Assembly: GCA_964492845.1 (NCBI GenBank)
Contig: CAZBMZ010000017.1
Location: 1-64,000, forward strand
Direction of reading: 5' to 3'
Length of the DNA stretch: 64,000 nt
DNA from: JADJPF01 sp964492845
GTDB lineage: Bacteria; Acidobacteriota; Blastocatellia; Chloracidobacteriales; JADJPF01
Numbering within the stretch: the stretch's first letter is position 1; every line of letters begins with the position of its first letter. The notes beneath the pieces are model-generated. The model had not been told where the DNA came from and did no database searches. It saw nothing but the letters and a program-made list of their open reading frames with translations. Shown here one piece after another: positions 1 to 8,766 of this stretch. A program made the position numbers and the translations under genes.

Positions 1-256
1 GTATATTAATAAATGTAATATACTATCTATAGTAGTAATAAACTATCTTACTACTACTAATAATGCTAATAATGTTATTAGTTAATTACTTAAACTTAGC
101 TTTGATTAGTTAATTGATTAATATAGTAGCTAGCTAGTATATTACTTAATCATTTAATTAACTAATTAACAAGTACCTATTATTAATTAGTGTAGTTAAT
201 TAATTAACCTACTGACCACTTAAATTAACTAACTTCCCACAAATAAAGGAGATCTT
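1..256. other. AT-rich low-complexity leader
   Basis: No gene is visible. The stretch is almost pure A/T, built from repeated TTAAT, TAATTAA and TAGTTAAT words with scattered ACTA/TAGTA words, so many short imperfect palindromes occur. It ends in a clear Shine-Dalgarno (AAGGAGAT, about 246-253) for the gene at 257. It probably holds the promoter of that gene, but no -35/-10 pair can be singled out in such biased sequence. Confidence 0.5.
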
Positions 257-1069
257 ATGAAGAAGATTTATTTCTTGGTAGTATTTTTTGCAATTTGTTG
301 TTACGTATTAATCAGTGATGTAAATAACAGCAGTGTTAATGCTAACATTCAATGTGAAGTGAGTTTTCATTTTGATGGATTACAAGCTATTGCTTTTGGC
401 GATTCTAAGCGTGTAAGTGATGGTATTTTAGATGTTCATCATCATAATCCGCTTATCGAAATCAAGGAAATTAAACAAGGAAAAGAAATGGTTATTCGCA
501 CTGTGAAGGCTGATGAGTTAAAAGGAAAAGTCTTAAACGTTGATACACCTAACACGCCATTGCAACCTACAAGATATTATTCACCTGATATGACCAAAGA
601 TAGCCAAGATTTTAGATGGTGTTTAGATATCGAGAATGATTTATTTCAAAAGCAACTTTATTTGAAAGATGAGTTTTTTGCCAAAATACACTTCAACACA
701 GGAACATTTTATGCAGAAAACTTAACAGCAGATAAATATCAATTTGTTGCTGGAAGTAAAATACATAATTTTAAGCGAGAAATAGCTAGACCTAATGGAA
801 AAGTTCTATTAAGTAAAGGGCAAAACCTAGTAATAAGTGGGTTAAATAAAACCTTGACTTTAGCTTATCAGCCTGGAACAAACTATTCTGTTGATATTAC
901 TAACCTACCAACAAAAGATATGATGAATATGGATCATTTTGCTTTCTATTATGATTTGGTTAAAACAGATGTTCCTAAATATATGCCTGTTATGGTGAAA
1001 AAAGCTTCTTTTGCTCCACATCCAATGGTTTGCGAATCAATTATTTTTGGTAAATCAACAATAAAATAG
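257..1069 (+). CDS. secreted protein of unknown function
   Basis: Encodes 270 aa. The first 29 residues are a signal peptide: lysines at 2-3, a hydrophobic run, then a small-residue cleavage site after SVNA. The mature part is soluble-looking, rich in Lys, Asp and Asn, with a His-rich patch (DVHHHNP, near residue 57) and three cysteines. No further membrane segment is present. The ATG is supported by AAGGAGAT seven bases upstream. I do not recognise the family. The sequence only suggests an exported, probably periplasmic beta-rich protein. It stands alone, convergent with the anti-sigma-like gene 15 bases downstream. The function is unknown; that the gene is real is well supported by its start, signal peptide and codon pattern. 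Confidence 0.75.
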   Translation: MKKIYFLVVFFAICCYVLISDVNNSSVNANIQCEVSFHFDGLQAIAFGDSKRVSDGILDVHHHNPLIEIKEIKQGKEMVIRTVKADELKGKVLNVDTPNTPLQPTRYYSPDMTKDSQDFRWCLDIENDLFQKQLYLKDEFFAKIHFNTGTFYAENLTADKYQFVAGSKIHNFKREIARPNGKVLLSKGQNLVISGLNKTLTLAYQPGTNYSVDITNLPTKDMMNMDHFAFYYDLVKTDVPKYMPVMVKKASFAPHPMVCESIIFGKSTIK

Positions 1070-1084
1070 CTATATTGTTTAATT

Positions 1085-2896
1085 TTATTCTTGAGCAAAA
1101 CCGCATTTTGTTGGAGCTAAAGACAGTAAACAGTTAGCAATTTCATTGTTGGTTTTTGCTAACTGTTTATAGTGATTGGCGATAGTGCTATGAGTTTTAG
1201 CCATTTGATTTTGCCCTAATGCTATCAGTGCTGTTGACATAGCTTGATGAATTTGACTAGTTTCTAAATTGCTTTGTAGTTTTATTTCTTTCATAATATC
1301 TAGCTTTTGCTGATAAAGAACTAGAGCCTGTTCATTGTCATTAGTTAATAGTTTTGTTTTAGCTTGGTAGCCAATTATGACTGCTAGTGCTTCTAGTCTA
1401 GAATTTGTTTCTGTAATATTAGCAAGAAGCAATTTTGCTTTGGCATAAAATTCTTCTGCTTGAGCAAAATTTTTTTGTTCAGCAAAAATCAACCCTAAAA
1501 AAGCATAGGAACGTATCGTAAAAGCCGGACTATTAATTTCTTGAGAATTTTTAACAGCTTCTCTTAAGTAAGATTCTGCTAATGAATAATAACCTAAATT
1601 AAAACTAGATAATCCTGCTATCTGTAAAAGGCCAATTATTTGAGGATTTTTATAATTGTCAAAATTAAGTTGTAGTAATTTTTTTGCTAAGTTAAAAGCT
1701 TTTTCATTATCATCAGTTTGGTAATAGATTGTGGCAAGAGAAGCACCAGCACTATTTCTTATTTTTTGAAGATTTAACTTAGTTGATAAATCAATAACTT
1801 TTACAAAGCTTTCTTCTGCACTAATAAAATCAGGTATTTTAGAAAGATATTTAGCTTGCCATAGTAAAAAATCAACTTGCAAACAAAGATATTTTTTATT
1901 AAGAGAGAAAGTTAACCCTTCTTGTGAAAGTTGTTTTGCTTCATCATGTTTATGTGATTGTACATATAATTTATTAATCAAAGTTTTAGTTTTATATGCT
2001 TCTGGTAAATTACCAAAATTAAGAAAAGTTTTTTCTATTATTTGGCTTTCAACCAAATGTTCTTGATACTTATCGCCACTACTCTCATTGATTAATTTTT
2101 GGAGGTTTTTACGAGCAATTAATAAATTATCTCTTGTTGATTCTGGAACACTTTGGTAATAACTAACTAAGTCCACACCATAATTGTCCTGATAACGTAA
2201 CTCAATATCTTTAGCAATAAGTTCAGCTTTGGTTAAAGCTGCCCTATTTTGAGTAGATAAAAACTCATCCATAGCAATATTAAGGTCTTTGTAGAGATTA
2301 TTTTCAACTGTTTTAAGTGAGTTGATTGGTAAGGTAAAATCTAAATTACTTGGCAATTTTTCTTCAACAACAGAGTTATCTGTTTTAGAGAAAGGAATAT
2401 AGCTTTGTAATGTAGGATATTTGGTACTAAGAGCTAAAACTATCAAACTAGCTAAAGAAAGAAATGTTGTTATACTTATTGTTAAAACTAAATAAGAATG
2501 TGATGGCTTTTTGTAATTCTTATTAGTTGCTTCTTTCTTAGTCAAATCTTTCTTAGTTTCAAAGTTTTTATCATTATGAACATTGACCTCTTTTAGTAAT
2601 TCTTTAACATCGCTAAGCACTTGTTTTCTAGTATTATTAATAAAGTAATAAAATAGGGGATCACTTAAATATTTTAGTAGTAAAGTTTTTTCATCAGCAG
2701 AAAGAGAGTGCTTAAATGCTAGTATTTCTTCTACATAAGCAAGATTCATTTTGCAATCAATGCAATTTTTTAGATGCTTATTTAGCTTAGTTTTATGTTC
2801 AACAGATAGTTCACCTTTAATATACATAACAAACAATGGGACATTTTCTGTTGCGCAAATTGGCGTAAGTGGTTCTTCCTTGTTATTTAACCTCAT
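1085..2896 (-). CDS. anti-sigma-like zinc-finger membrane protein with C-terminal TPR repeats
   Basis: Encodes 603 aa. The N-terminus carries a zf-HC2-type motif (His41, Cys45, Cys48 in HLKNCIDC), the zinc-binding signature of ZAS anti-sigma factors. A Lys-rich linker and one membrane segment (about residues 134-157) follow. The long remaining part, predicted outside the inner membrane, is made of helical hairpins typical of TPR repeats (clear from about 330 to 580). Related proteins with cytoplasmic zf-HC2, one membrane pass and periplasmic TPRs act as membrane sensors of ECF sigma factors. However, no sigma factor gene lies beside it, so the partner is unknown. The start is ATG with a weak AGGA upstream. 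The gene appears monocistronic. Domain reading is fairly sure; the anti-sigma role is inference. Confidence 0.75.
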   Translation of the reverse strand: MRLNNKEEPLTPICATENVPLFVMYIKGELSVEHKTKLNKHLKNCIDCKMNLAYVEEILAFKHSLSADEKTLLLKYLSDPLFYYFINNTRKQVLSDVKELLKEVNVHNDKNFETKKDLTKKEATNKNYKKPSHSYLVLTISITTFLSLASLIVLALSTKYPTLQSYIPFSKTDNSVVEEKLPSNLDFTLPINSLKTVENNLYKDLNIAMDEFLSTQNRAALTKAELIAKDIELRYQDNYGVDLVSYYQSVPESTRDNLLIARKNLQKLINESSGDKYQEHLVESQIIEKTFLNFGNLPEAYKTKTLINKLYVQSHKHDEAKQLSQEGLTFSLNKKYLCLQVDFLLWQAKYLSKIPDFISAEESFVKVIDLSTKLNLQKIRNSAGASLATIYYQTDDNEKAFNLAKKLLQLNFDNYKNPQIIGLLQIAGLSSFNLGYYSLAESYLREAVKNSQEINSPAFTIRSYAFLGLIFAEQKNFAQAEEFYAKAKLLLANITETNSRLEALAVIIGYQAKTKLLTNDNEQALVLYQQKLDIMKEIKLQSNLETSQIHQAMSTALIALGQNQMAKTHSTIANHYKQLAKTNNEIANCLLSLAPTKCGFAQE

Positions 2897-3283
2897 TTAG
2901 TAGCAATCCTTATTATTATTTATTAATTTATTATTTAATTACTAGTAAGATATTACTAGGTTTTCAATAAAAGATACTTATATTTAATGAATTTTTAATG
3001 TTTGTTGAGAATAGGTTTTGAATAAACAGAGCTTGTCACTATACCATAGAAATAATACTATTTCCAAGTTTTCTTAAGAGGCAATTTTAAAATCTTACCG
3101 GTTATTAAAACAACTCAAAATTAACAAAATGCTAGCTTTTCTAAAATAATATGTAACAGCCGATTAGAAAGGTAGCTAAACAGCACCCCTTGCAAGAAAG
3201 ATTTTATTAGCTTTGTAAAAATACAAATAAAATAGCCTAGTGTAATTACTAGGCTATTTTCAAAAGCTTTCAGATTTAATAAG
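2897..3283. other. 387-base intergenic region
   Basis: No ORF of note and no RNA gene recognised. It separates two minus-strand genes, so it should contain the promoter of the 1085-2896 gene near its left end and the 3' end of the deacylase transcript at its right end, where a hairpin (3231-3258) is visible. Confidence 0.5.
3231..3258 (-). terminator. hairpin terminator after the deacylase gene
   Basis: A perfect 10-bp stem, AATAGCCTAG (3231-3240) with CTAGGCTATT (3249-3258), encloses an 8-base loop. It lies 25 bases past the deacylase stop. Read on the minus strand it is followed by TTATTTGTATTTTT, giving a Rho-independent terminator. The AT ends make it potentially bidirectional. Confidence 0.65.
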
Positions 3284-5035
3284 TTATTTAGCTCTAACTA
3301 ATTTACCAGGTCTTGCAGATGTGACTAAACCTTCTCTTGTTACCGCTACACCAGATACAAAACTAGCAATATATCCATCAGCATGTTGGACAAAGCGTTT
3401 TCCACCAGCAGGTAAATCACGCACTAAATTTGGACGTTTTAGCTTTAAGTTTTCATAATCAATAACATTGATATCTGCCTTTAGACCTTCTTTTAATAAG
3501 CCTCGGTCAGACAAGCCAAAATAACGAGCATTTCGGGATGAAAGCATTTCTACAGCTTGAGTTAAAGGTATTTTTGGGCCACGTTGACGATCTCTAGTCC
3601 AAAAAGTCATCATTGAAGTTGGAAAACTCGCATCACAAATTGTTCCAACATGTGCGCCTCCATCACTTAAGCTAACTAGTGCTAATGGGTGATTTAGCAT
3701 TTCATAAACTGTATCTAGCGAGCCACTATGATAATTATGGAAAGGAAAATAGACTAAATTATCTCCATCACCTTGGCATAGATAATCATACAGGGCTTCC
3801 ATAGGTCGGATCCCTTTCATTTTTGCCATTGCAGCAAAAGATTTTTCTATTCCAGGTTCATAATCAAGTTCATCTGTTAGAGGAAACATTCTTGCAGAAA
3901 TAGTGTCAATGGTGGCAATTATTATATCTACAATTGGTGGGACTGGGCTGCCATCACCAGCAAGTGTATTAGACTTCTCTGACAAAATACGTTGTTTAAC
4001 TTCTGGCTGGCGAAGTCGCGCAGCACGTTCGGCTAAAGGTAAATGAGCAACTTCTATATAACTTGGAAAACCAATAAAAGGGTGAAGTGTTGTGTCAAGT
4101 CCAGTAATAACGCCAATGGCACGAACTCCAGATTGAAGCCGCATTGTCATCCCTTCAGCATTAACTTTTTCTGCATAAGCAGCAACATCTTTCCATAAAT
4201 CAGGATGTTGGCTATGTTGTGTCCAAGAAACCGAAAGCGGTTTATGTGCCGCTTTAGCAGTTTGTTTAAGTAAATCTATTTCTGCATCAAAACTTCCACC
4301 TGTACTTGGAGAATTATAGTCAGAAACAAATTGCACTACACCATGATTTATTCCTTGAAAAGCTTGCCCTAGGCCAATAAGTTCTTGGAGTGTAGCTTCT
4401 GATGCTGGTGTAGCTTTTCCGTCCGCTGTTCTATGTAAATCTGTGCGTCCTGTGGAAAAACCTGCTGCACCAGCCAGCAAAGCTTCATGTAGAAGTTGTT
4501 TCATTTGTTCAACATCTTTTTCTGTAGCGGGTTCTTGATTTTCTGCTCGCTCGCCCATAACAAACACTCTTAAAGCATCGTGGGGAACTTGTGTTAGAAA
4601 ATCAATTGAATGTGGAATTGAATCTATTGTTTGCATATATTCAGCAAAACTTGTCCAACCCCATTTTATTCCTTCAGCTAAGGCTGAGCCGGGAATATCT
4701 TCTACACCTTCCATTAAAGAAATTAAGCGATCTTCTGACCCTCGTTGAACAGGTGCAAAACCTACACCGCAGTTACCCATTACTAAGGTAGTAACACCAT
4801 GATAAATACTTGGACTAAATGTTTCATCCCAGGAAACTTGGCCGTCATAATGTGTATGAATATCAACAAAACCAGGTGTAACAATTGCCCCATCAGCATT
4901 AATTGTTTCTGTTGCTGCATCAGTGACTTTACCTATAGAGACAATCTTTCCATCTTTAACGCCAATATCAGCAGTAAAGGCTTCTTTTCCTGAGCCATCA
5001 ATGACTTTACCGCCTTTAATTAATAAATCAAGCAT
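3284..5035 (-). CDS. N-acyl-D-amino-acid deacylase family amidohydrolase
   Basis: Encodes 583 aa from the ATG at 5035. An in-frame TTG 15 bases further upstream overlaps the Shine-Dalgarno GGAGG, so the ATG is the better start. The protein is a metal-dependent amidohydrolase. The N-terminus has the small beta domain (LLIKGGKVIDGSGKEAF) followed by the first metal motif DIHTHYDGQ (HxH, near residue 64), and the C-terminus has SDGGAHVG, with its conserved Asp. The pattern HGVTTLVMGNCGVGFAPV is characteristic of the D-aminoacylase/N-acyl-D-amino-acid deacylase branch, which releases D-amino acids from N-acylated derivatives. No signal peptide is seen, so it is probably cytoplasmic. Length is slightly above typical D-aminoacylases. 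Substrate cannot be fixed from sequence; dihydropyrimidinase-like activities are less likely. Confidence 0.85.
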   Translation of the reverse strand: MLDLLIKGGKVIDGSGKEAFTADIGVKDGKIVSIGKVTDAATETINADGAIVTPGFVDIHTHYDGQVSWDETFSPSIYHGVTTLVMGNCGVGFAPVQRGSEDRLISLMEGVEDIPGSALAEGIKWGWTSFAEYMQTIDSIPHSIDFLTQVPHDALRVFVMGERAENQEPATEKDVEQMKQLLHEALLAGAAGFSTGRTDLHRTADGKATPASEATLQELIGLGQAFQGINHGVVQFVSDYNSPSTGGSFDAEIDLLKQTAKAAHKPLSVSWTQHSQHPDLWKDVAAYAEKVNAEGMTMRLQSGVRAIGVITGLDTTLHPFIGFPSYIEVAHLPLAERAARLRQPEVKQRILSEKSNTLAGDGSPVPPIVDIIIATIDTISARMFPLTDELDYEPGIEKSFAAMAKMKGIRPMEALYDYLCQGDGDNLVYFPFHNYHSGSLDTVYEMLNHPLALVSLSDGGAHVGTICDASFPTSMMTFWTRDRQRGPKIPLTQAVEMLSSRNARYFGLSDRGLLKEGLKADINVIDYENLKLKRPNLVRDLPAGGKRFVQHADGYIASFVSGVAVTREGLVTSARPGKLVRAK

Positions 5036-5474
5036 TCCAAAATCCTCCAAATTTTAGGTGGGTTATGAGTGTCGTTTATATTAGCACAGGAAAGAAAAAA
5101 GTTAGTAACTAGAATCTTTTAGCTCTTAAAATGTAAAAGGTCAGCAATATTTAAACTAATAATCATACTAGAAATAAACTCTAGTGTAGTTGCTTGACGC
5201 TTTTACTAAAATTATCTAAGATATAAAAAATTTTCTCCCCACAAAGATTCTAAAATTAAATACTTACAGCTTACTTTTTCCTCACAAAAATTCTACAAAT
5301 ATTTATAGCTTAATTAGTTTTTTTAAATTTAAGATTAATTGTTTGTCTTAAACAAAATAGCTAATATATTTACTTAAATTAATTTATATTAGTTTATTTA
5401 ACAAAAAAATAAATCTTATATTTTCAATCAATTATGCTTGATACAAAATAATTTCTAATAAGGAGGGTGTACCA
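5036..5474. other. divergent intergenic region with long AT-rich leader
   Basis: No gene is seen. It lies between the divergent deacylase and TonB-receptor genes and must hold both promoters. One good sigma-70-like promoter (5194-5222) points toward the receptor and implies a leader of about 245 bases. That leader is very AT-rich, and I see no recognised riboswitch in it. Confidence 0.5.
5194..5222 (+). promoter_or_regulatory. sigma-70-type promoter candidate for the TonB receptor
   Basis: TTGACG (5194-5199) and TAAGAT (5217-5222) are separated by exactly 17 bases, matching five of six and four of six consensus positions. Transcription would start near 5230, about 245 bases before the receptor start codon. 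Confidence 0.45.
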
Positions 5475-8400
5475 TTGCTAAAATTAATTTCTTTTCTAAA
5501 GTTAACTTCTTTGTTTCAACTAACAAAGGTTTCTTTTCTTCTATGTTTTTTATTAACTTGTACTTCTGTTGCATTTGGACAAGCTTCTAGCTCTACGGCT
5601 GAGTTACGTGGGCAAGTTACAGATTCAACGGGTGCTGTAATTGCTGGTGCTAGTGTAGTAATTAAAGATACAACTAAAGACACAACACGCAACACAACAA
5701 CAGATGCTAATGGCAATTTTATTTTCTTGGCTGTTTTACCAAGCACTTATGATGTTACTGTTGAAGCCATGAGTGGTTTTGCAGAAAGTACACAAACAGT
5801 TGTTCTTACTGTAGGTGCGCAAGCTAGTCTTATTTTTAAGTTAAGTGCTGGTTCTAATGTTGAAGAGGTTATTATTGTTGAAGGTAACAATACTGTTATA
5901 GAAACAGATAGAACTCAACAATCTACAGTTATTGATGCTAGACAAATTACTAATCTTCCAATTGGACGACGTAACTATATTGATTATGCACAGCTTACAC
6001 CTGGTGTGATAGATTCAGATAATATTGCTGATGCTTCGGATTTTCGCGTAGCACAAACACCACAATCTGGGCTTTCATTTGGAGGTAATAACGGGCGTGG
6101 AAATTATGTAGCGGTTGATGGGTCAGAAACAAATACCATTAGCGGTGCAGTATTACCAACCGTTAGCCAAGAAGCAGTCCAAGAATTCCAAGTACTACGT
6201 AATAGCTATAGTGCAGAGTTTGGAGGTGCTGCTGGAGGTATAATTAGCATTATTTCAAAATCTGGTACAAATAATTTTCATGGCGGAGGGTTTGGATATT
6301 TTCGAGATGAGTCATTAGATGCACGAAATGTTTTTGACTTTGCGCCTGGGGATAAATCGCCTTTTGACCGTAAACAATATGGAGGTTCATTAGGTGGGCC
6401 TTTAGTAAAAGGTAATACTTTCTTTTTTGGAGCTTTTGAAAGGTTTGAAGAAAATCAAACTACTTTTGTAAATCTTCTCAATGATCCTAATATTTTTAAC
6501 ATTACACCATCACAAACAGCATTATTTAATTTTCTTGATGGAAGCCCTTTTAGTGCAGTTTCATCAGGATTGCGAAATGCTCTTACTACTACACCAACGC
6601 TTTACCCAAGAACCGTAAGACTTTTTCAAAATGCTAGCGGACAATTTCCTTTTGAATCAAATCAAACTAATTTTTCATCAAGAATTGACCGAACTTTTAG
6701 CAGTAATGATAGTGGATATTTACGTATAAACTTAAATGACTCTGTTTTTGAAAATCAAGCAAGTGGTTCATTAACAGCAGTTTCTAGAGGTAGAAAATTA
6801 GATAGTTTTAATGGAAATATTGCTTTATCGGAAAATCATCTTTTTAGCCCGTCTATTGTTAATGAGTTAAAGTTACAATATACCTATTTTCGTTTTGAAG
6901 TAGTACCAAATGAGCAAATAGGCCCTGAAATTAACATTGAAGGTTTTGGTAACTTTGGTAGAGATATTTTTCTTCCTTCAAAAACCTATGAACGTCACTA
7001 TGATATTGTAGACAATCTTTCAGTAGTTAAAGGTAACCATACTTTTAAGTTTGGTGGTTCAATGCTAGCTACATCAGTAGATGCGTTTAATGAAACTTTT
7101 GTAGGTGGACGCTTTAATTTTGGTGCAAATATTCCATTAGCAAATATTATTGCTGGTAATCCACAGTTAGGGCCAAATGTGCTTAATGCTCTAAGCTCAT
7201 TTCTTACAGCAAATAACCCTGCTTTACTTCCAGCTTTAGCAACCCCAATCAATGCACTACAAGCTTTTAACTTAAATTTACCAATTGTTTATCAACAAGG
7301 TTTTGGCGACCCATCAGATGAGGGTAATATCTTTCGTTATGCTTTCTATGGTCAAGATACTTGGAAGATCAGACCAAATTTTACATTAAATTATGGTGTG
7401 CGTTATTCAGTAGATGATCAAGCTCTTAATGTTCCAACAGATAAAAACGATATCCAACCACGAGTTGGATTTTCCTGGGATCCATTTTCTGATGGTAAAA
7501 CCATTATACGAGCCGGAGCAGGGATTTTTAATGGAGCAGTTATTTATCCAATAGCTAATGTAACATCAGAATTAGCGGGAACTGGAGATCCTACAGAAAT
7601 TAATATTGTTTTGGCTACTGCAACTTCAGGCGCGTTAGGACTTCCTTCTTCATTTGCAGTTTATCAAAGTTTACTGGCACGTGGGATTTTAGGAGTAAGA
7701 CCTATTACAGCAGCAGATCTTGCTGTATTTGGAATTAACCCAGGCCCAGGCCGCCCCTTAGAAGTACGTTTTCGACTTGCACCAAATTACAGAACACCAA
7801 CTACTTATCAAGCAAGTTTTGGTATTGAAAGAAACCTAGGAAAAGGATTTTCACTTGAACTTAGCTATTTATTTACTCGAGGCCAAAATATTGCACGTCC
7901 ACGAGACATAAATCAGTTTAAGGCTACAGGCCCAGTTAATCCAATCACTGGACAAGCTACTTTTATTCGTTTTCCAACTGCAACACAAGTTGCAGCAGGT
8001 TTAACTAGTGATTTTCGTAATCCCTTACGTTTTCAAGATAATGTATATGAATCTACAGCTAAATCTTTTTATAATGCCTTTACAGTTGCTGTACAACGTC
8101 GCTTTGCTAACAGCTTTAGCCTAAATGCTCATTATACATTTTCAAAATCAATGGATGAGGTAACAGATTTTAATAGCGATTTTGCAGCACAAAATCCAAT
8201 TAATTTGTCTGCTGATCGTGCTTTATCTTCTTTTGATCAACGTCATCGCGCTGTTATTAGCGGTATTTTTTCTAGCCCAATTCAAGGGACTTCTTTAACT
8301 GCAAAACTACTCAAAGATTTCCAATTTGCTCCTATATTTACGGCTGGTTCTGGTCGTCCATTTAATCTATTACTTGGCTTTGATGCTAATGGAGATGGTC

Positions 8401-8708
8401 GTTCTCAATCTGATAGACCAGGTGCTGTAGGACGCAATACAGGCCGGGGAGAAGAGTTCTATAGTTTTGATGCTAGAATTGCACGCCGTCTTACTGTCAA
8501 AGAGGGTGTTTACTTTGAATTAACTCTTGAAGCCTTCAATCTTTTTAACCGCACTAACTTTGCAGGTATCAATAATATTATTGGAACAACTAGACTTACA
8601 ACTTTTGATGCAAGAGGCGATAGCACTAAATCACCTACTCAACCTCTTGGCTTTACTTCCGCAGCAGCAAAACGCCAATTACAATTGGGAGTTCGCTTTA
8701 CATTTTAG
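5475..8708 (+). CDS. Oar-like TonB-dependent outer-membrane receptor
   Basis: Encodes 1077 aa from a TTG start that follows a strong Shine-Dalgarno (AGGAGGGTG, 5461-5469). Order of parts: a signal peptide (about 1-36, cleaved after VAFGQ), a carboxypeptidase-regulatory-like beta-sandwich (about 42-125, AELRGQVTDSTGAVIAGA), a TonB plug domain (about 135-270, with IIVEGN, AVDGSE and FGGAAGGIISIISKSGTN), and a large beta barrel ending in the aromatic RFTF terminus used for outer-membrane insertion. This is the Oar/CarboxypepD_reg type abundant in Acidobacteriota, thought to import large ligands, commonly glycans or peptides; the ligand here is unknown. It stands alone, without susD or a visible TonB-system gene, which fits the acidobacterial pattern. 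The gene ends at a hairpin shared with glnE. Confidence 0.9.
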   Translation: MLKLISFLKLTSLFQLTKVSFLLCFLLTCTSVAFGQASSSTAELRGQVTDSTGAVIAGASVVIKDTTKDTTRNTTTDANGNFIFLAVLPSTYDVTVEAMSGFAESTQTVVLTVGAQASLIFKLSAGSNVEEVIIVEGNNTVIETDRTQQSTVIDARQITNLPIGRRNYIDYAQLTPGVIDSDNIADASDFRVAQTPQSGLSFGGNNGRGNYVAVDGSETNTISGAVLPTVSQEAVQEFQVLRNSYSAEFGGAAGGIISIISKSGTNNFHGGGFGYFRDESLDARNVFDFAPGDKSPFDRKQYGGSLGGPLVKGNTFFFGAFERFEENQTTFVNLLNDPNIFNITPSQTALFNFLDGSPFSAVSSGLRNALTTTPTLYPRTVRLFQNASGQFPFESNQTNFSSRIDRTFSSNDSGYLRINLNDSVFENQASGSLTAVSRGRKLDSFNGNIALSENHLFSPSIVNELKLQYTYFRFEVVPNEQIGPEINIEGFGNFGRDIFLPSKTYERHYDIVDNLSVVKGNHTFKFGGSMLATSVDAFNETFVGGRFNFGANIPLANIIAGNPQLGPNVLNALSSFLTANNPALLPALATPINALQAFNLNLPIVYQQGFGDPSDEGNIFRYAFYGQDTWKIRPNFTLNYGVRYSVDDQALNVPTDKNDIQPRVGFSWDPFSDGKTIIRAGAGIFNGAVIYPIANVTSELAGTGDPTEINIVLATATSGALGLPSSFAVYQSLLARGILGVRPITAADLAVFGINPGPGRPLEVRFRLAPNYRTPTTYQASFGIERNLGKGFSLELSYLFTRGQNIARPRDINQFKATGPVNPITGQATFIRFPTATQVAAGLTSDFRNPLRFQDNVYESTAKSFYNAFTVAVQRRFANSFSLNAHYTFSKSMDEVTDFNSDFAAQNPINLSADRALSSFDQRHRAVISGIFSSPIQGTSLTAKLLKDFQFAPIFTAGSGRPFNLLLGFDANGDGRSQSDRPGAVGRNTGRGEEFYSFDARIARRLTVKEGVYFELTLEAFNLFNRTNFAGINNIIGTTRLTTFDARGDSTKSPTQPLGFTSAAAKRQLQLGVRFTF

Positions 8709-8716
8709 TTAGTCAT

Positions 8717-8744
8717 GGGAACCTAAGACAAATCTTAGGTTCCC
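8717..8744. terminator. shared bidirectional hairpin between TonB receptor and glnE
   Basis: A perfect 12-bp stem, GGGAACCTAAGA (8717-8728) with TCTTAGGTTCCC (8733-8744), has a CAAA loop. It lies in the 58-base gap of two convergent genes. No clean T tract follows on either strand, so termination efficiency is uncertain, but position and stem strength favour a terminator for both. Confidence 0.65.
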
Positions 8745-8766
8745 AACATACATGTCCAAAAGCCTC

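Noticed and set aside
1..230. Replication-origin-like AT-rich block
   Set aside because: No DnaA boxes (TTATCCACA-like) are visible and no dnaA, dnaN or gyrB gene is near.
5036..5050. TTG start for the deacylase, five codons upstream of the ATG
   Set aside because: The TTG overlaps the GGAGG ribosome site that serves the ATG at 5035.
7000..7250. Reverse-strand ORF inside the TonB receptor gene
   Set aside because: It is a shadow of the receptor coding frame without ribosome site or family features; the same holds for other short antisense ORFs across the window.
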